From Spirodela intermedia (taxonomy: Eukaryota > Streptophyta > Magnoliopsida > Alismatales > Araceae), in the NCBI GenBank assembly GCA_902729315.2, contig LR746281.1, positions 5,001 through 69,000 of the forward strand: a DNA stretch of 64,000 nucleotides, in the 5' to 3' direction. Below, piece after piece: positions 59,501 to 64,000 of this stretch. The translations under genes and the position numbers were made by a program. The stretch's first letter is position 1; each line of letters opens with the position of its first letter. Under the pieces are notes generated by a model. It searched no databases. It saw only the letters and a list, made by a program, of their open reading frames with translations, and was not told the DNA's origin.

Positions 59501-62500
59501 AGGGGTAAGATGATGGGCTATTTCCCTAGATAGTTTTGGAAATATAGGGTCTATCCAAATCTTAGCTGTTTTTCTTGTATCTCGTCGGTTTCTCTCTCAT
59601 GGATGCATTCACTATCCCTGAGAGTAGAGAATATGTTTTGCAGACTCTGTTAGCTTCTTGTGTAGCTTTTTTTGCATTAGATGGGTGAATTTTTCCATTC
59701 CTTCTTGGCGTGTATAGGAAATTTCATGGCTGTCGGCTCAATGGAGGCTGGGATTGAAATTTGGGACCTTGATCTTGTATGTTGTCTATACCTTGATATG
59801 CTGATTCGGATTTCCTTGGTTTTAGCAGCTCATAGCCTTGAATAATTTTTTTTCTACATTTTTGGTTTTCTTTTCTAACAGCTTGACGAGGTCCAGCCAT
59901 GTGTTATATTGGGGGGGACCATTGAGAAGAGAAAAGGAAAAAAGGTTTGTCAACATGCTTATGTTTCTCCTTCATTCATACTGACGATTTTACTTACAAT
60001 TCTGACACCATGCCCCACTTGTGCTCAAATTTCTTCTTGATGTTAACTACACTGTAGACACGTTTTTCCTAAATTATTTTGAACTTCATCTAATTTTCAA
60101 TTTTAAATCCACAAAAGCAACTTCTGAAAAGGATTATTCTTAGAAATGAATTGCCAATCAATTTGGATTCATATGCTTGGTCAATATGTTTGGGGCACCA
60201 GAGAATGCAACTTGACTAGGGAATGTTTCGTTTTGTTGTATCACAGAAGAATGATTTCCCAAGTGATCGATTTTCTTCTGTACTCATCTGATGATTAATT
60301 ATTTAATTGGTAGTCGTTTTGTAGTTTATTCATTAAAAATATGCAGCAACTAAAAAATCGTGTTGTGGAATCAACTTATTTGGAAGGAAGGTGGTCGTTT
60401 CCAATCAGAAGTCATGGGATTTCTTAAAACCCTCGTTTTAAATTCAAAAACCTCATAGTACCAGTGCCAACAACCTCTTATGTGCGTGTCTCACTTCCCA
60501 TCATTGCGAGTTGTCTACCTTGTCATCGTGAAGGCATCCTTCATATGCCTTCATTTCTTAGCAACTTTGAAAAGTTGGCATTGTCATCATAAGCCATATT
60601 ACAAGTGGTTATATATAGCACTTGGCTCTCATATTGTTATTCCACTTTGTTATATAGAATATTTCTCTTCATTTTTTAGCTACTTTGAAAAGGTATCTTC
60701 ATCATCATCGTTCAGATTATAAGTGGTTGTACGTAGCACATGACTTACAAACTCTTATCCCACTTTATTCTATAGTATATTTTAAAGTGTACTCGATTTT
60801 ATCTTTTGTTTCTTTTGTCCATACAATTCCATATAGCCTAAAACTTCCCTTTCCATATCGTGTGCATATCTCTTTGTTGGACTCAAGACTATTTTTGCAC
60901 TTGTCCATATGACCTTAAATTGACTTTCATGCCCTTAATCCCAATTGTTTTGATTGATTTTTTTATATATGGCAATGCACCTTAAATTTTGCCTTTAGAT
61001 GGATCATACTTGTTGATATTTCTTTGGATAATAGGACCACAATCTGCTCCAAACAACATAACCATATACTCAGTGTTTTGTGGAAATTGCCTTTTAAATT
61101 TTATAAAAGTTATGATCTTACAATGCTACTATAGCTCTCTTCCTTTTGAGATGGCATCTGTGTTAATATCCTTTGTTTAGATACACTCAAGGTGGTTTTT
61201 TAGGGTAACTTTTGATTTTTTGTATTCTTTCTCATTGTCGTTTGACTAGTTCTGTATACCTACTTTTGTTTGATCCCACTAATATTAAAATCTTTATTTG
61301 GAGGCGTTCTTTGATTCTCAATTTGTAGGCATAAGTTTTTTCTGTTAATTGGTATCATTGTTGGGGCATTCTTGAGCCACATTTTTTTCGGTGCCATGCT
61401 TGTATTTGTTTATCCCAGATGATCTCCATCTTGGTCATTTTATTCTTAAATTTGTATACTATACTTAACTGATTGTTTAAATGTTATAATTGGTTGCTAA
61501 ACTTCTAATGTCATGATCATAACTGGATTTCAAACAAGACCTGAACAAAAACGAAAAGCAGTTCTCAAAGCAGGTTGAATTCATTCTATAATTTCAACTC
61601 TTCAGTAAATGGTGATTGAGATTGTTGCCTTGGGAGACAGACAAGTGAAGTAGCTATCTTGTTTGCTGGTTGTGTTAAAGTGATAAATGTATGTCAGCCT
61701 TATGTTTCCTTGAAAAATCAGTTAAGCATTGACAATTGCTGGAAATAAATTTCTTACCGCCTTTATTGAGCTCATGAATTTCTTGAAAACTTTGTTGCCA
61801 AACAATGCCATACTTAATTATGCATTTAGCTTTACAATCCGCTATTTTGGTGACACAGTCGTTTCACAAATCACAGTTCTTCCTTAAACCTCATTTTATA
61901 TTTCTAAAGCTATAGAACTTGGAGATCCCATTGAGAGATTTTCCCTTGACCTTTTTTTGACTAACAGTCATCAGTCAAATACAAGAAAGGAAGTCATAGA
62001 GATTCTGTCCTTGGTCTTTCATGGAACAAGGAGGTTAGGTAGGAACATTTTTTAATACATAATACTTTTCGGTAGTTTCCTTTTTAATTTTCTTAATTTC
62101 TGCTTACGTGCTTGTAACACTCAAATGTCCAGGAACGTTTTAGCTAGTGCAAGTGCTGACACTTTTGTAAAAGTCTGGGATGTTGTTACTACACAATGTG
62201 CTCTCACTTTACAACATCACTCGGATAAGGTTAATATTACATTTTTTCTGTTAATGTTGCTGATTTTAGTTCCAATGTTTCTTCTGTGGGCAAATTGTGT
62301 AGGTTGTCTTTGGATAAATCATGTACATAGTGTCTTTATCATCTTGGTTTCTTTGAAAATGTTAATTTTTTTTAGTATATTCATAAATAGCCCTGTTTGA
62401 AAAATGATGTCCCTAACCCCTAACTCACAAAACGTAGACTAAAAAACTCTTTGATTTTTCAGCTCCTGCATTATGTGACGATTTGTTCATGTCAACATTA

Positions 62501-63395
62501 GACTTGGTCATAGGACTTATCAGCAAAACCGTATCTTACGTAGAAGAGACGCATTATAGAAACTAAAACAATTATATTAGCCCTTTATAAATAACTTTGC
62601 AGAATTGCAATCCCAGGTCAGATCAGCTCAAGATCCTGGGATCCTCATGCAAAATGTAAATCTAACTAATTACCGCAAACATATTTTTATGTCATTGAGG
62701 AATGTCAGGGATCGAAAGACTTTCCATTTACTGACGGAACTTCTAAAAAATTACTCAATAATTTGGTTATTCTCTGCATGATTTTACCAATTGTTGACGT
62801 TAGACATGCCGATGGTTGTCCCTCAAAGCTTTGGGGTAAAAATGTCTGACAAAAGCATCTCTTGTAGAAACAGAAAATTCTGTTTGATACGTGATTTTGT
62901 TTCTATAATGGAGAACGTGTTCTAGATATATTGATGTATATAGCGATGAGTCTATTTTTCGTTGTTAAATCTATGTAAATTACTGTTCATATCTTTTTGT
63001 CAAATTTTAAGGTTTCTATTTTTTTACTATATGAAGCACTAATAGTCCATACATTGTATCTAGCAATTTTTGGAGAAAATCATCATGTCGTCAAACATGT
63101 AGAATCGGAAAACATGTGAATTGGTTTTAATAAGAAGTATGAATAAAAATTTAGTACTTTCCTGAACTTATTGGGATAAAGAAGGAACGTTTGCATTTAT
63201 GTCTCATCTAGAGACTAACAATCCTATTTCTTTCTGTCAAAGTGCATGAAAGTCAGTTGACTCACAGAGAATAATATTTTTTTTCTCCGAACCTATATAT
63301 GTTTCTTTTCCCTGTTGCAGGTTCAAGCTGTTGAATGGAGTCGTCATTCCCCCGAAATTCTTCTGAGTGGATCGTTTGATCAATCGGTTGTCATG
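56505..63395 (+). CDS. PWP1: PWP1 (periodic tryptophan protein 1), WD40 ribosome-biogenesis protein, 5' part
   Basis: Ten exons with consistent phases: 56505-56623, 56814-57007, 57126-57205, 57280-57384, 58438-58558, 59718-59776, 59882-59944, 61968-62038, 62133-62229, 63321-63395 (984 bases, 328 aa). The gene continues beyond the window. It starts MISSLCWVPQGAPK, typical of the family, followed by PPSKEEIEEI and acidic stretches (about 41-60 and 133-145). The ELFGTGLGDAYYASNDMDPY segment and WVYEEVEDEPNMYVHHDI are also characteristic. WD40 repeats then appear: GIEIWDLDL (about 218-226), HRDSVLGLSWN, SADTFVKVWDV (about 279-288) and SGSFDQSVVM. In yeast, Pwp1 acts in the nucleolus in 25S/5.8S rRNA maturation; animal PWP1 also affects rDNA transcription. 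Introns hold no recognised gene. Confidence 0.94.
60555..60790 (+). repeat. Imperfect tandem duplication in a PWP1 intron
   Basis: Two diverged units of about 115-125 bases (about 60560-60665 and about 60680-60785). Each has ACTTTGAAAAG, a CATCAT block, a TACAAGTGGTTAT- or TATAAGTGGTTGT-like block, TTATTCCACTTT or TTATCCCACTTT, and ATAGAATAT or ATAGTATAT. Non-coding. Confidence 0.75.
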
Positions 63396-63648
63396 GTAAG
63401 ACTCATTAGCATTTCCATCCTTTTTTATTGAATTGTATTTGCAGTTTCACGTAGGTTTTCTCTTAAGATCCATTCGTGCGATATCTCGGCAAACTGCTTA
63501 ATTTTATATACAAAGGAAACATGAGTCTTAGAATCTCATGATATCTTGACCGTATGATTGGGATTTTGCTTTTTGTACTTTAATCCCCAATGAAAATTTG
63601 AGTACTTGGTCTTTCGTATGTGCAAACAGCTCCATTTCACTTTTATAG

Positions 63649-63712
63649 AGCATCAACCAGCCCAATCTCCTTGTCGATGGAGGGAGGGGGGGAGATTGGG
63701 CTGGTTGATGCT
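63649..63712. repeat. Perfect 22-bp inverted repeat with 20-base loop in a PWP1 intron
   Basis: 63649-63670 (starting AGCATCAACCAG) is the exact reverse complement of 63691-63712 (ending CTGGTTGATGCT). The G-rich loop is 63671-63690. RNA or single-stranded DNA would form a strong hairpin. It sits at the left edge of a tandem duplication. Confidence 0.95.
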
Positions 63713-63917
63713 TTCAATAAAGAAGTCAGATGAAATGAGAAGAAAAGTTCAGCAACTACAGTAATAGTGCTCTTATAAGATTTTTAGCTTATGACTTGGA
63801 GGGAGGGAAGATTAGCCTTGGTTGATGCTCGCATTAAAGAAGTCAAATGAAAATGCGAAGAAAAGTCTAAGCACTACAATAATAATGCTCTTCTAAGATT
63901 TTTAGCTTATGACCTGG
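63679..63917 (+). repeat. Tandem duplication of about 120 bp in a PWP1 intron
   Basis: Units at about 63679-63797 and 63798-63917 share GGAGGGAGGG, GGTTGATGCT, AAAGAAGTCA, GAAGAAAAGT and AAGATTTTTAGCTTATGAC in the same order, with scattered differences. The right arm of the hairpin lies in the first unit and has a degraded counterpart in the second. Confidence 0.9.
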
Positions 63918-64000
63918 TTGAAAGTCGTACTCTCCCTCGAAACTGTAAAAAAATTATGACTGAGCGTAGCCTGTTTAATGAAAAAGGAACCGTTTTACTA

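Noticed and set aside
63679-63917. CRISPR-like array or satellite
   Set aside because: Only two diverged units in a plant intron, without regular spacers.

Overview
This is nuclear DNA of a flowering plant. The evidence is CCCTAAA-type telomere repeats, AG-rich GT-AG introns, plant-type LINE, Ty1/copia and Ty3/gypsy elements, and plant gene families (GRIP golgin, LURP-one-related, BTB of the At1g21780 type, cyclin T, PWP1). GC-rich first exons beside AT-rich introns and intergenic DNA suggest a monocot, but the species cannot be named from the sequence.

Layout. 1-7348: an apparently intact L1-type LINE with two long open ORFs and a poly(A) tail; its 5' end lies outside the window. 7991-8107: a short interstitial telomeric array that abuts a 1.36 kb imperfect palindrome (8109-9472) built from a decayed BTB/POZ gene. 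More pieces of that gene lie at about 9868-10000, and a further copy of the palindrome's intronic sequence lies at 11706-11860. 13133-28115 (minus): a complete 21-exon gene for a trans-Golgi GRIP-domain golgin (763 aa), reconstructed exon by exon with every splice phase consistent and one GC-AG intron. 28116-33760: AT-rich intergenic DNA.

33761-48355: a LURP-one-related (LOR) gene on the minus strand, broken inside its second coding exon by a decayed Ty1/copia element (34152-38974; 5-bp target duplication CCCAT). A 4,247-bp unit running from within the copia element (around its protease) through its 3' LTR to the LOR first exon and upstream region is then present three times in tandem (35623-48355). 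The copies show no difference that I can see. 50450-56230: the C-terminal part of a cyclin-T coding sequence split by a degraded minus-strand Ty3/gypsy element (50782-55959) with a short CAGT-type target duplication. 56505-63395 (plus, continuing past the window): the first ten exons of PWP1, a WD40 ribosome-biogenesis protein.

The two clearly functional host genes (GRIP golgin and PWP1) are ordinary housekeeping genes. The unusual biology lies in the accessory DNA between and around them: a telomere-flanked gene palindrome, a transposon-broken LOR gene that was then triplicated together with an LTR promoter facing it, and a cyclin-T copy cut by a retrotransposon next to the PWP1 promoter.
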